This document shows, in pieces, positions 7,802 to 16,587 of a stretch of 64,000 nucleotides of DNA. A model generated the notes under the pieces. The model ran no database searches, was not told the origin of the DNA, and saw only the letters and a program-made list of their open reading frames with translations. The stretch is from the NCBI RefSeq assembly GCF_009755815.1, contig NZ_WRPK01000008.1, forward strand, positions 186,001-250,000. Reading direction: 5' to 3'. This stretch comes from Flavisphingomonas formosensis (GTDB lineage Bacteria > Pseudomonadota > Alphaproteobacteria > Sphingomonadales > Sphingomonadaceae). The translations under genes and the position numbers were made by a program. How positions within the stretch are numbered: the first letter of the stretch is position 1; each line of letters begins with the position of its first letter.

Positions 7802-10800
7802 ATGATCCGACGCAACAGAAACAACCTCAGACGAACCGCGGCCGTCGCCGGCCTGATCGCGCTGATCACCCTGCATCCGCACCCGTCGTCCGGCCAGGCG
7901 ACGATCGAGTTCCACATCGCTGCAGGATCGCTGGCGCAGGCGCTCGACCGCTTCGGCAGCGTCACCGGCCGGCAGCTGCTCTATCCCAGCGCGCTGGTCG
8001 CGGGCCACAAGGTGGACCGGCTCGATGCCGATCTCACCCCCGAGGCCGCCCTCGGCCGGCTGCTCGCGGGCAGCGGCATCGGCGCGCGCTTTCCGGCAAG
8101 CGGCGTGGTGGTGCTCTACGCCTTGCCGGCGGACCGCAAGCCGGTCCCCGCCCCGCCCCCGGTCCGGCCAAGGCCGGCGGTGCGTCCCGCCGACCCGACG
8201 CCAGCGGCGATCGAGAAACAGGACATCGTCGTCACCGGCAGCAACATCAGGGGCCGGCGCGAAGGCGCCTCCCCGCTCGTGACGCTCGACCGCGACCTCA
8301 TTGACCGGCGCGGCTTCGGCTCGATCGCGCAGGCGGTGCAGAGCCTGCCCCAGAATTTCGGGGGGACGGCGACCGAGGCGACCGCGCTCGCCGGCACCGA
8401 CCGGACCTCGTTCAACGACGGCATCGGCTCGGGCGTCAATCTGCGCGGGCTCGGCAGCAACGCGACGCTCACCCTCATCAACGGCCGCCGCGTCGCCGGC
8501 TCGGGCGCCAAGGGCGATTTCACCGACCTGTCGCTGATCCCCTCGGTGGCACTCGAACGGATCGAGGTGCTCGCCGACGGCGCCTCCGCGCTCTATGGCG
8601 CCGACGCGGTCGGCGGCGTCGTCAACGTCCGGCTGCGCACCCGCTATGATGGTGCCGAGAGCCGGATGCGGCTGGGCAGCGTGACCAAGGGCGGCGCGCG
8701 CGAAATCCAGCTCGGCCAGCTTGCCGGCACCCATTGGTCCAGCGGCCAGATCGTGCTCGCCTATGAATATTATCACCGCGGCGCGCTGGCCGCCGCATCG
8801 CGCCGCTTCGCCGGCTCGGCCGACCTGCGCCCGCTCGGCGGCAGCGACTTTCGCAGTTCTTATGCAGTGCCGGGAACGCTGCTCGGCTATGATCCCGCGC
8901 TCGGCACTTACGTGCCGTCCTACGGTATTCCCGACGGCCAGGACGGCACCGCGCTCGGGCCGGGCGACTTTCATGCCGGCGGCAATCTCGGCAATCAGCT
9001 GGAGGGCAGCGACCTCTTGCCGCGCCAGACCCGGCACAGCCTCTATCTGCACGCCGAACAGCAGCTCGGCACGGCGCTGACGCTCTATGGCGAAGGCCAT
9101 TATGCGCATCGCAGCTTCAGCTATGCCGGTGCGCCCTCGCTCGCGCTGATGATGGTGACACCGGCCAATCCCTGGTTCGTCAGCCCGACCGGCAGCGCCT
9201 CCGACCTCATCGCCTATTCGTTCGCGCGCGAGCTCGGACCGGTCAGAACCCGGGGAACGGTCGAAGCCTATACGCTGACCGGGGGCGCGAAGCTCGATCT
9301 CGGCCACGACTGGCGGATCGATCTGTCCTATTCACGGGGCCACTCCGCGACCGACAACCGCTCGGACAGGATCGTCAACACCACCCGGCTCGACGAAGCG
9401 CTCGGCAACACGCCCATCCCGGCCGGTTCCGACTATGATCCGGCGCGCGACGGCTATTTCAATCCGTTTGGCTCGGGAACCTCCAACGGCGCCGCACTGC
9501 TCGACTATATCGGCGGCGGCTATTCGACCGAGCGGCTGCGCAATCGGCTCGACACCGCGACGCTGGCGCTCGACGGCCCGCTCGTCCGGCTGCCGGCGGG
9601 CGCCGTCCGGATCGCGCTCGGCACAAGCTGGCGCCGCGAGCATTTCCTGCGCGGCGGCGAGAATTTCTACACCGGCGACACGCCGACGCCGCTCACCGAA
9701 TCGCGCGGCAGCCGGTCGATGGAAGCGCTCTATGCCGAGCTTTCCGTGCCCCTGTTCGGCCCGGACAATGCCCTGCCTGGGCTCCACCAGCTGCTGCTGT
9801 CCGCCGCAGTGCGCCACGAGCATTATAGCGATTTCGGCAGCACCACCAATCCCAAGCTCGGCCTGGTCTGGGAGCCGGTCGAGGGGCTCGCCCTGAAGGC
9901 GAGCTACGGCACCTCGTTCCGGGCGCCGGCGCTGCCCGAGATCAACGATCCGGTGCGAATCTCGGCGACGCAGCTGCCCAATTCCGCCGGCAGCTACACG
10001 CCGGTGCTGTTCCTCACCGGCGGCAACCGGGACCTCGAACCCGAAAAGGCGCGCAGCCTCACCCTGGGCATGCGGGTCGCACCGCCTCGAACGGGCTTTT
10101 CGGGCGAGCTCACCTTCTTCCGCACCCGCTTCGCCAACCAGATCGGGCGCCCGGCCTATGAAAATATCCTTGCCGCGCTCACCGATCCGACCCTCGCGCC
10201 ATTCGTCTCGGCGGTCCATCCCGCGACCAGCCCGGAGGATCTGGCCCGGGTCGAGGCGCTGATCGCCGATCCCGGCTCGATCGTGCCGGCCAATTATCCG
10301 CCGAGCCTGTTCCAGGCGATCGTCGACAGCCGCTACGTCAACACCGCCGAGCTGATCGTGCGCGGTCTCGACCTGGCGCTGTCGAAGACGGTCGCGCTCG
10401 GCGACGGCCAGCTCGGGCTCAGCGGCGCGGCAAGCTGGCTGCTCGCCTACAAGCAGCGTCTGACCCCGACCGCGGCGCTGATCGATAAGGTCGATCTGGT
10501 CGGTTATCCCGCCGCCTTTCGCGGCCATGTCACCGCGGACTGGAGCGAGGGACCCTGGGGCGCCTCCGCAACTGTCAACCATGTCGGCGGCATGCGCGAT
10601 ACGGTGAGCGTGCCGGCACGGCACGTCGGATCCTGGACCACGCTCGACCTGCAGCTGCGCGTGCAGCCCCGCTGGCGGGGCCTTGCGAGCGGCCTCACCC
10701 TGGCGCTCAGCGCGCAGAATCTGCTCGACAGCGACCCGCCCTTCGTCAACCGGGCGTCACCGCTCGGCTATGATCCTGCCAATGCGAACGCGCTCGGCCG

Positions 10801-10834
10801 CTTCGTCAGCCTCCAGCTGACCAAGGCCTGGTGA
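7802..10834 (+). CDS. TonB-dependent receptor with N-terminal STN signalling domain
   Basis: A 1010-residue outer-membrane transducer. A signal peptide (RTAAVAGLIALITL, cleavage near SSG/QA) precedes an STN domain (FHIAAGSLAQALDRFGSVTG, LTPEAALGRLLAGSGI). A Pro-rich linker leads to the TonB box and plug (EKQDIVVTGSNIRGRR, LRGLGSNATLTLINGRRV, IEVLADGASALYGADAVGG), then a beta-barrel ending FVSLQLTKAW with the usual terminal aromatic residue. The STN domain marks it as a FecA-type sensor working with the adjacent FecR/FecI. From position, the likely ligand is the lasso peptide made by the cluster or a related peptide. The start at 7802 is preferred over 7760 because it gives a clean signal peptide. 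Confidence 0.92.
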   Translation: MIRRNRNNLRRTAAVAGLIALITLHPHPSSGQATIEFHIAAGSLAQALDRFGSVTGRQLLYPSALVAGHKVDRLDADLTPEAALGRLLAGSGIGARFPASGVVVLYALPADRKPVPAPPPVRPRPAVRPADPTPAAIEKQDIVVTGSNIRGRREGASPLVTLDRDLIDRRGFGSIAQAVQSLPQNFGGTATEATALAGTDRTSFNDGIGSGVNLRGLGSNATLTLINGRRVAGSGAKGDFTDLSLIPSVALERIEVLADGASALYGADAVGGVVNVRLRTRYDGAESRMRLGSVTKGGAREIQLGQLAGTHWSSGQIVLAYEYYHRGALAAASRRFAGSADLRPLGGSDFRSSYAVPGTLLGYDPALGTYVPSYGIPDGQDGTALGPGDFHAGGNLGNQLEGSDLLPRQTRHSLYLHAEQQLGTALTLYGEGHYAHRSFSYAGAPSLALMMVTPANPWFVSPTGSASDLIAYSFARELGPVRTRGTVEAYTLTGGAKLDLGHDWRIDLSYSRGHSATDNRSDRIVNTTRLDEALGNTPIPAGSDYDPARDGYFNPFGSGTSNGAALLDYIGGGYSTERLRNRLDTATLALDGPLVRLPAGAVRIALGTSWRREHFLRGGENFYTGDTPTPLTESRGSRSMEALYAELSVPLFGPDNALPGLHQLLLSAAVRHEHYSDFGSTTNPKLGLVWEPVEGLALKASYGTSFRAPALPEINDPVRISATQLPNSAGSYTPVLFLTGGNRDLEPEKARSLTLGMRVAPPRTGFSGELTFFRTRFANQIGRPAYENILAALTDPTLAPFVSAVHPATSPEDLARVEALIADPGSIVPANYPPSLFQAIVDSRYVNTAELIVRGLDLALSKTVALGDGQLGLSGAASWLLAYKQRLTPTAALIDKVDLVGYPAAFRGHVTADWSEGPWGASATVNHVGGMRDTVSVPARHVGSWTTLDLQLRVQPRWRGLASGLTLALSAQNLLDSDPPFVNRASPLGYDPANANALGRFVSLQLTKAW

Positions 10835-10852
10835 GACGGTCGACGCACAATC

Positions 10853-13315
10853 ATGCGGATCTTTCGCCAGCTGGTGCTCGCGCTGTGCCTGGGGCTGTTC
10901 GCCGCGCCGGGCGGCGTGCAGGCTCGCCCCTATGCGTTGAACGACATGCTTCGCCTCGAAAGCTACGGACAGATGCGGTTCACGCCCGACGGGCGCCACT
11001 ATCTCGTCGAGCGGCGCGGGCGCTACGACCGGGCCGCAAGCTATGGCTATGACTGGTTCAGCCGGCGCCTGACCTCGCGCATCCTCATCGGCGATGTGGC
11101 GGCGGGCGGCCTGCGCCCCTTGTTCCCGCAGCGGGCGGACGCCGGCTACTGGATGGGCGGCCTCTCCCCGTCCGGCCGGCGCATGACCGTGTTTCGCCTC
11201 GACGCGAACCGTCTCGCGCTCGGGGTCGTCACGCTTGCGAGCGGGCGGGTGCGGTGGCTGCCGGTCGATCCCGACCTGCCGCCAGGCAAGCCCGACCCGA
11301 TCTGGATCGATGACGACCGGCTCGCCATCGCGACCTGCCAGGGGCTGCCGACACTGCTCTCCTTTGCCGGAGAAGCGCAGCGCCGGCTGCCGCCGCTTTG
11401 GCGGATGCAACAGGCGGGACGACGCGCCTCGGTCACGGTCGTCGGCACATCCGGGCCCGCGGCGCGTCGGCCGGCCGGCGCGCTCATCCTGTTCGACCTG
11501 AGGCACGATCATGTACGGCCGCTGCTCCGCGGCGAGATCGCCGACATCGCGCTTTCCCCCGACGCCAGCCTGCTGGCCGTGCTCCGTCTCGGCGAGGACA
11601 CGCCGCATGATCCGCACCGGCTCTATGATGGCGCGGAGCCGCTGCGCCGGCACCAGCTCCGCCTGGTTCGGCTGCGCGATGGCGCGGTCGAGGAGCCCTG
11701 CCCGGACTGCGACCTGCTGCCCGACCTGTTGAGCTGGTCCGCTTCGGGCAATCGCCTGCTCGTCTTCGCGCGTGTGGGCACCACCCCCTGGCAGGACGGC
11801 CGGCTCCGGGTCGTCCAGTATGGCCACCCCGCGGTGGCGCTCGACACGGGCGATACCCGCCCCCAGTTGACCCGTCCGCAGGAAGGCGTTGCGCGCATCT
11901 CCGCGGTCTGGATGGGAAGGACGCCCGTCTTCTTCGGAAGCCAAAACGACGGATCACGCCCAGGCTGGTATGCCGCCGGTGCCCCGGTTCGATCGCTCGA
12001 CGCGCAACTCCTCGCCACGCCCTCCTCCCAGCTGCTCGCGGCGGACGTTTCGGGCGTGGTGGTGCGCGCGGGCTCCAGCCTCTTTCGCATCGCTCCGTCG
12101 GGTTCGGCGACGATGATCGCCCGCTCGGTCATGGCGACTGCGCTGCAGCGCGATGATCCTTTCCTCGCCGGCAGCCGCGCCCTGTTCGCAAGCCCGGCGA
12201 CCGATCCGGTCGTGATCCAGCAACGCGACGGCAGCGCCGACCTGCTGCTCTCATCGCCTGTGTCGCGCACCACCCTGCCCATCGATCCGACCTGCCGCCC
12301 GGTGGCGTTCGATCCGGCCGGTCTGCGGGCGCTTTGCGTCCGACGCGACGCGCAGGGCGTCGGCAGCCTGCTGATCGCGACGAGCCGGACGAGCCCAAGG
12401 GTGGTGGACCGGATCAACACCCACCTCGCCGCGGTGGAGCCCGCGACGGCGCTGGCGCTCGGTGGTGGCAATGCGGGCATGCCGGTCGACTGGCTCTATC
12501 TACCACCGGGCCGGGACGCGGCCGCGCGGCTTCCCTTGATCGTGATCCCCTATCCGGAGACCGTCTTTACCGCAGATAGGCCGCCGCAGTCGCCCGACCA
12601 GCTGCTCGCCGAGACGAGCGCGGCGCTGCTTGCCGGGCAAGGCTATGCGGTGTTGCTGCCGAGCCTGCCGCTCGGCCGCGAGGTGCATGCGACGGCGGAT
12701 GTGATCACCGCCGAGGTCGACCGGGCGGTCGATGCGGCGCTTGCCACCGGACGGATCGACGCCGATCGCATCGCGATCTACGGACACAGCTATGGCGGCT
12801 ATGCCGCGCTCATCCTCGCCGGCTCCCGCACGCGCTACCACGCGATCATCGCCTCGGCAGCCAACGGCAATCTGGTGGTGAGCTACGGCGCGCCGGATCC
12901 ACGCACCCGCATCGACATGGCGGGCGGGATCGACGGCAGCATGGCGTTCGCCTGGCATGAGACCGGGCAAGGCCGGATGGGCGCAGCGCCCTGGAAGGAG
13001 CCTCGGCGCTATCTCGCCGCAAGTCCCTTCTTCTCGCTGCCTGCGATGCACGCGCCGCTCCTGCTCATCCAGGGCGATCTCGACTATGTGCCGCTCGCCG
13101 AAGGCGAACAGCTGTTCATGGGGCTGCACCGCCTCGGCCGCGACGTCACCCTGCTGCGCTATTGGGGCGAGAGCCATGTCCTCACCAGCCCCGCCAATAT
13201 CCGTGACCAATATCAGAGGATCTTCGCCTGGCTCGCGCGTACGCTCGCCCCGCGGCATCAGGACCAGGCCCTCGCCCAGAGCTCGAGCGTGGCGCCCAGC
13301 ACGAGTGCGCCATAA
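10853..13315 (+). CDS. Lasso-peptide isopeptidase (S9 prolyl-oligopeptidase fold)
   Basis: An 820-residue secreted or periplasmic serine hydrolase: signal peptide RQLVLALCLGLFAAPGGVQA, an N-terminal beta-propeller region of about 500 residues, then an alpha/beta-hydrolase domain. The nucleophile lies in IAIYGHSYGGYAALILAG, the acid probably in LLIQGDLDYVPLAEG, and the histidine in YWGESHVLTSP. Enzymes of this type beside lasso clusters (for example AtxE2) cut the isopeptide bond and linearise the lasso. It follows the receptor by 18 bases in one operon. Its 3' end overlaps the convergent cyclase gene by 58 bases. A general dipeptidyl-peptidase role is possible, but the context strongly favours isopeptidase. 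Confidence 0.88.
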   Translation: MRIFRQLVLALCLGLFAAPGGVQARPYALNDMLRLESYGQMRFTPDGRHYLVERRGRYDRAASYGYDWFSRRLTSRILIGDVAAGGLRPLFPQRADAGYWMGGLSPSGRRMTVFRLDANRLALGVVTLASGRVRWLPVDPDLPPGKPDPIWIDDDRLAIATCQGLPTLLSFAGEAQRRLPPLWRMQQAGRRASVTVVGTSGPAARRPAGALILFDLRHDHVRPLLRGEIADIALSPDASLLAVLRLGEDTPHDPHRLYDGAEPLRRHQLRLVRLRDGAVEEPCPDCDLLPDLLSWSASGNRLLVFARVGTTPWQDGRLRVVQYGHPAVALDTGDTRPQLTRPQEGVARISAVWMGRTPVFFGSQNDGSRPGWYAAGAPVRSLDAQLLATPSSQLLAADVSGVVVRAGSSLFRIAPSGSATMIARSVMATALQRDDPFLAGSRALFASPATDPVVIQQRDGSADLLLSSPVSRTTLPIDPTCRPVAFDPAGLRALCVRRDAQGVGSLLIATSRTSPRVVDRINTHLAAVEPATALALGGGNAGMPVDWLYLPPGRDAAARLPLIVIPYPETVFTADRPPQSPDQLLAETSAALLAGQGYAVLLPSLPLGREVHATADVITAEVDRAVDAALATGRIDADRIAIYGHSYGGYAALILAGSRTRYHAIIASAANGNLVVSYGAPDPRTRIDMAGGIDGSMAFAWHETGQGRMGAAPWKEPRRYLAASPFFSLPAMHAPLLLIQGDLDYVPLAEGEQLFMGLHRLGRDVTLLRYWGESHVLTSPANIRDQYQRIFAWLARTLAPRHQDQALAQSSSVAPSTSAP

Positions 13316-15063
13316 TCGCGGCTGACGATCAGCGTATCGGGCGTGGCGAGCCGATCGAGCGCCGATCGATCGAGGATGCCGCGAGCGACCAGCAGGCCGT
13401 CGAGCAGCAGCGAACGCAGATAGGGCAGATTCTCGACCACGGCGCGGTTGTAATAAGCCGACGCATCACCCTTGGCCGGCCGCCAAGTAACGGCGTCGGG
13501 GAGCCACCGCGCGAAGGCACGCCGCGCCAGGGTCCGGTCGATCGGGCCATCGACCAGACGCCAGGTCGGAATGGCGAGCGCGCGTTCGACGAGCGGCTGG
13601 CTGAGCAGCGGATGGATGCGACGGACCGGCGACCCCGGCCAGGCCGGCGCCTGGAACAGCTGGCAATGTGCAATCCCGCTGATCTGGAGCCTCTTACCGG
13701 GCGGCAGCCCGTCCGCGCCAATCTCCCAGGGATGTCGAGGCACCGGAGCGGCGGCGAGCGCCTGTCCTTCGGCACCGAGATAGGCGGCAAGGCCGGTGCG
13801 CGGAGGAGGAGCGCGACGCCGTGCGCGAATGAGCTCGCCGAGGCAGCCCCAGATCGAGCAATGCCGGCGCATCGCGGCTGCGCGCAGCGCCTCCGGCCAG
13901 GACGAGGCCAGGCCCGTCTCGTGGATCAGATCCGCGACCGGCGTTGCGGACGGGAATTGGAAGAAGAGCGCATCGCCGCCCTGGCCGGTGAGCACCCGGT
14001 CCGTCCCGAGCGCCTGCGCGGCGCGCTCGCTCACTTCGTCCTGAATCGGGTCGAGCCAGGCGATCCGCGGTTCGGCACCGAGCGGAGAGGCGGCGAAACG
14101 ACTGTAGCGCAATTCCGCGGGATCGGCGGGCACTTCGATCAGGGTCGCGCGTGCCTTTGCCGCGCTGAGCCGGGCAAGCGTGCGCTCGTCCGCAGCCGCA
14201 TCCGGCGGCGCATAGGTGATCGCGATGAGCGGGGGACGGGACGCAAGATGCGCCGACGCGCACGCGATGATCGCAGAGTCCATTCCGCCCGACAATTCCA
14301 GTGCCAAGGCGGAGGGTCCTTTGCACCATGCGCCGAGGATTGCGGTGACGTCGTCCCGCAGCGTTTCACCCAGCTCGCGCCCGCCGTGCGGCATCGATAC
14401 GCAAAGGTGCGGCGCCCAGAGCATTTCGGCAGGCTCGCCGCCCCGGCAACGATAGAGCTGCCCCGGCAACAGCTTGCGAATGCCGGCAAGCAGGCTTTGA
14501 TGGGCAGCCACGGGAACGTGGACGGCGGTATGGACCAGGGCCTGCCAATCGACTGCCCGCTCGATGCCGACTGCGTCGGCAAGCCAGGACGGGATATCGT
14601 CGGCGAAGAGATCGAGACCGTCGCCAGAGGCGTGCCGCAGCGGAAAACCACCCGAGGGATCGCAAAAGAGCGATGGCGCGTCCGTGCCGATATCGAGAAA
14701 GGCGACATAGCTTCCCCAGGCTCGTTCGACCAGCTGACGGGCCATCAATACCGGATCATCGGCCGCGATATGCTCGATTGAGAATATCGTCGGCGAGAAG
14801 GTCCGCGTCGCGGCGCGATCGAACACATCCCCGATGACGCACAGATTCTGGTCGAAACGTACCGCAAAGCCAGGCGCGGCCTGGGCTCGCAGCGCGAGCA
14901 AAAACCCGCCTCGCCGAACCGCCGCGTCAAATCCCCGACGCGCGAGCTGCGCCAGGATTATCGCGGAACGGGCGGATGCCCCTTCCTGCTGCGGTCGCCA
15001 AGCCAAAGCGACGAAGCGCGGGACCAGTTCAGGCGGCGACAACGGGCGTAAACCAGCGGACAT
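13258..15063 (-). CDS. Lasso-peptide cyclase (asparagine-synthetase-like)
   Basis: A 601-residue protein. The N-terminal glutaminase-like half is followed by the synthetase domain with the PP-loop ALELSGGMDSAIIACASAHL. Other blocks are VLTGQGGDALFFQFPSATP and, near the C-terminus, WLPDAVTWRPAKGDASAYYN. Lasso cyclases adenylate the Asp or Glu side chain at core position 7-9 and close the macrolactam with the N-terminal amine. The start at 15063 (MSAGLRPLSPPEL) overlaps the end of the upstream protease gene by 35 bases; the frame further upstream lies inside that gene. It corresponds to McjC of microcin J25. Confidence 0.93.
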   Translation of the reverse strand: MSAGLRPLSPPELVPRFVALAWRPQQEGASARSAIILAQLARRGFDAAVRRGGFLLALRAQAAPGFAVRFDQNLCVIGDVFDRAATRTFSPTIFSIEHIAADDPVLMARQLVERAWGSYVAFLDIGTDAPSLFCDPSGGFPLRHASGDGLDLFADDIPSWLADAVGIERAVDWQALVHTAVHVPVAAHQSLLAGIRKLLPGQLYRCRGGEPAEMLWAPHLCVSMPHGGRELGETLRDDVTAILGAWCKGPSALALELSGGMDSAIIACASAHLASRPPLIAITYAPPDAAADERTLARLSAAKARATLIEVPADPAELRYSRFAASPLGAEPRIAWLDPIQDEVSERAAQALGTDRVLTGQGGDALFFQFPSATPVADLIHETGLASSWPEALRAAAMRRHCSIWGCLGELIRARRRAPPPRTGLAAYLGAEGQALAAAPVPRHPWEIGADGLPPGKRLQISGIAHCQLFQAPAWPGSPVRRIHPLLSQPLVERALAIPTWRLVDGPIDRTLARRAFARWLPDAVTWRPAKGDASAYYNRAVVENLPYLRSLLLDGLLVARGILDRSALDRLATPDTLIVSRDYGALVLGATLELWARAWS

Positions 15064-15676
15064 GCTCGACCCGGTCATTGAGCACCAGATCGCGCCATTG
15101 CACCCAGCAATGTGCCTCGAACGGATGCAGCCGGACGCCGAACACCCAGCGGGTTCGTGCGCCGCGCGACCGCAGCAGGCCGTGGAGCACCATGCTGTTG
15201 ACGAGGCAACCCGACATGCCGGGCAGATACAGTGCAGCCGACTGGACCTGCCGCACGCGCCACACGATCTCCGCTTCGGGAAGGACATCGAAGCGGTCCT
15301 TGCTGTTCAGCCTGCGCAGCCACCGGGCAGGTGACGGGAACCGACGAGCGCCCTGTGCCAGGACAATTCGCGCCAGCAGCTCGACTGTCGTCGCGAGACC
15401 GGGCCAGGCTGGCGGCATTTCGAACGGCAGGTCGCGTGTCGGATACGCCGGCAGATCGGCGGCCTCCAAGCCGTCTTCCGCTTTCGCGACGAGCACCCCG
15501 TCTTCGATCAAGGCGAGCCGGGTTGCTTCGTTGATCCTCTCGATCAGCGGCGTGTCGTCGGATGCCGGGATCAATGCTCCGGCAACGCAGACATAGCTGT
15601 TGGCGGCAAGGTCCATGATGACGAGGTGATCGCCGATCGCCGCAGCGCGCAGGTGCGATGCAAAATGCGGCTGCAT
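15029..15676 (-). CDS. Fused lasso RRE/leader peptidase (B1-B2 type)
   Basis: A protein of about 215 residues. The N-terminal 75 or so (HLRAAAIGDHLVIMDLAANS, YVCVAGALIPASDDT) look like the RiPP recognition element that holds the leader. The C-terminal 120 are a transglutaminase-like cysteine protease with Cys in PGMSGCLVNSMVLHGLLRSR, His in LHPFEAHCWVQW and Asp in RDLVLND. It removes the leader before cyclisation. ATG 15676 lies just past the hairpin; a GTG at 15700 would start inside the hairpin and is an alternative. It corresponds to McjB of microcin J25. Confidence 0.92.
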   Translation of the reverse strand: MQPHFASHLRAAAIGDHLVIMDLAANSYVCVAGALIPASDDTPLIERINEATRLALIEDGVLVAKAEDGLEAADLPAYPTRDLPFEMPPAWPGLATTVELLARIVLAQGARRFPSPARWLRRLNSKDRFDVLPEAEIVWRVRQVQSAALYLPGMSGCLVNSMVLHGLLRSRGARTRWVFGVRLHPFEAHCWVQWRDLVLNDRVEHVRWFTPVVAA

Positions 15677-15687
15677 CAAAGTCGAAG

Positions 15688-15714
15688 AAAAGGGCGGCAC
15701 AAGGCCGCCCTTTT
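15688..15714 (-). terminator. Hairpin between lasso precursor and processing genes
   Basis: An 11-bp perfect stem (AAAAGGGCGGC with GCCGCCCTTTT) and a five-base loop (15699-15703), followed by a T-rich run in the - direction. It sits directly after the precursor stop. Such attenuating terminators are common after lasso A genes and yield much more precursor than enzyme mRNA. It also has T-run character on the + strand. Confidence 0.75.
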
Positions 15715-15718
15715 CCTT

Positions 15719-15838
15719 TCAGCCGTTGAACTGAAGCAGCGGATTGGCCACCTCGGGCGCACCGATGGTGACGATCGCACGCGTCGTCCGGGAAACGGAC
15801 CCGAGACGAACCGTCCGAAGCTTCTGCATCTTCTTCAT
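15719..15838 (-). CDS. Lasso-peptide precursor (39 aa; predicted Ala1-Glu9 ring)
   Basis: A 39-residue peptide. Leader (residues 1-20): MKKMQKLRTVRLGSVSRTTR. Core (21-39, bases 15722-15778): AIVTIGAPEVANPLLQFNG. The cut is placed after RTTR because proteobacterial lasso leaders end in LGxxSxxT followed by one residue, with Thr at -2. The cut also puts the only acidic residue of the whole precursor at core position 9, the right distance for a nine-membered macrolactam. Position 1 is then Ala rather than the usual Gly, as reported for some caulonodins. ATG 15838 has a GGAGG ribosome site eight bases upstream. Longer in-frame starts lack one. The tail of ten residues carries Leu14, Leu15 and Phe17 as possible steric plugs. 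Confidence 0.9.
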   Translation of the reverse strand: MKKMQKLRTVRLGSVSRTTRAIVTIGAPEVANPLLQFNG

Positions 15839-15935
15839 GACTACCTCCATTTGCTGCAAGCGCTGCCAAAGCAGCACGCTAAGGAGGCCATCATCACATC
15901 CTATATTCAATCTATACTTGAAATATTTTCGACAG
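15839..15935 (-). promoter_or_regulatory. AT-rich leader and probable promoter of the lasso precursor
   Basis: Only 68 bases separate the GntR stop from the precursor ATG, and AT-rich sequence continues into the GntR 3' end. Two short inverted repeats are visible: ATATTCAA against TTGAAATAT around 15903-15926, and GCTGC against GCAGC around 15853-15875. TATA-rich hexamers occur on the - strand. A promoter here would overlap the GntR coding end. Co-transcription from the GntR promoter is the alternative. Confidence 0.35.
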
Positions 15936-16587
15936 ATTTCGACACCGCTCGAAAGATACGCGGTGCCTGACGAATGCATAGGCCAAAATATCCCCGAAGC
16001 GCGCTACGGAGCTTAGCGCTCTGTGCTGAAGAGACGGCTTCGCGCAGGCGGTCGACGGCAAGCTCGCCCACGATTTCGGCCTCGGACTCCCGATAGGGCC
16101 TTAGCTGTGCGTTCAATCGCATGATCGTGTCGCGCAGGACGTCGATGTCGACGCGGGCAACGACGATCGCGATCAGCTCGTCGATCGACCGGGGTGCCGA
16201 TCCCGCTGCTGCAGCGGGCTCGTTCGGTGCAATCGCTCGAAATGGTCCATCGAGCGTCGGCAGGCCCGCGCCGCCGACCGCGGAGACAAGGCAGGCGGCC
16301 TGGACCCAGTAGAGTTCCGCCAGCTCGCGCTCCGACCGGCGCGGCGCGAAATAGCCGTGCCGGCGGCGTTCCTCCACCAGGCCCTCACCCGCGAGCCGGG
16401 CCAAGCTTTCGCGGACCGGTGTCGGACTGAGCGCGAGGCGGCCGGCGAGTTCGACGATGGCGAGCGGCATGCCGGGCGGGAATGCCCCGCGATCCAAATC
16501 CGCTCGGATCATCTGATAAGCACGCCAGGACGGCGGCCGCGGCGATCTGTCCTGCATGCGCGGCATAAGCGGCGGCGGCGCGCGCAT
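15907..16587 (-). CDS. GntR-family transcriptional regulator of the lasso locus
   Basis: About 226 residues. The winged helix-turn-helix lies near residues 15-80 (SWRAYQMIRADLDRGAFPPG, VELAGRLALSPTPVRESLAR, LAGEGLVEERRRHGYF), followed by an alpha-helical effector domain of the FCD or related kind (DELIAIVVARVDIDVLRDTI, RPYRESEAEIVGELAVDRLR). It lies just upstream of and in line with the lasso precursor, so control of peptide production is likely. Starts at 16587 and 16566 are both possible and no ribosome site is strong. The long frame up to 16746 adds residues without homology. Confidence 0.8.
   Translation of the reverse strand: MRAPPPLMPRMQDRSPRPPSWRAYQMIRADLDRGAFPPGMPLAIVELAGRLALSPTPVRESLARLAGEGLVEERRRHGYFAPRRSERELAELYWVQAACLVSAVGGAGLPTLDGPFRAIAPNEPAAAAGSAPRSIDELIAIVVARVDIDVLRDTIMRLNAQLRPYRESEAEIVGELAVDRLREAVSSAQSAKLRSALRGYFGLCIRQAPRIFRAVSKSVENISSID

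Noticed and set aside
15719-15838. Lasso core beginning at Gly26 (GAPEVANPLLQFNG)
   Set aside because: Glu would be at core position 4, too close for a 7-9 residue ring, and the leader would lack the LGxxSxxTx ending.
15719-15979. Longer 86-residue precursor reading upstream of ATG 15838
   Set aside because: Its N-terminal part overlaps the GntR 3' end, lacks a ribosome site, and lasso leaders are short; the GGAGG site is at 15838.
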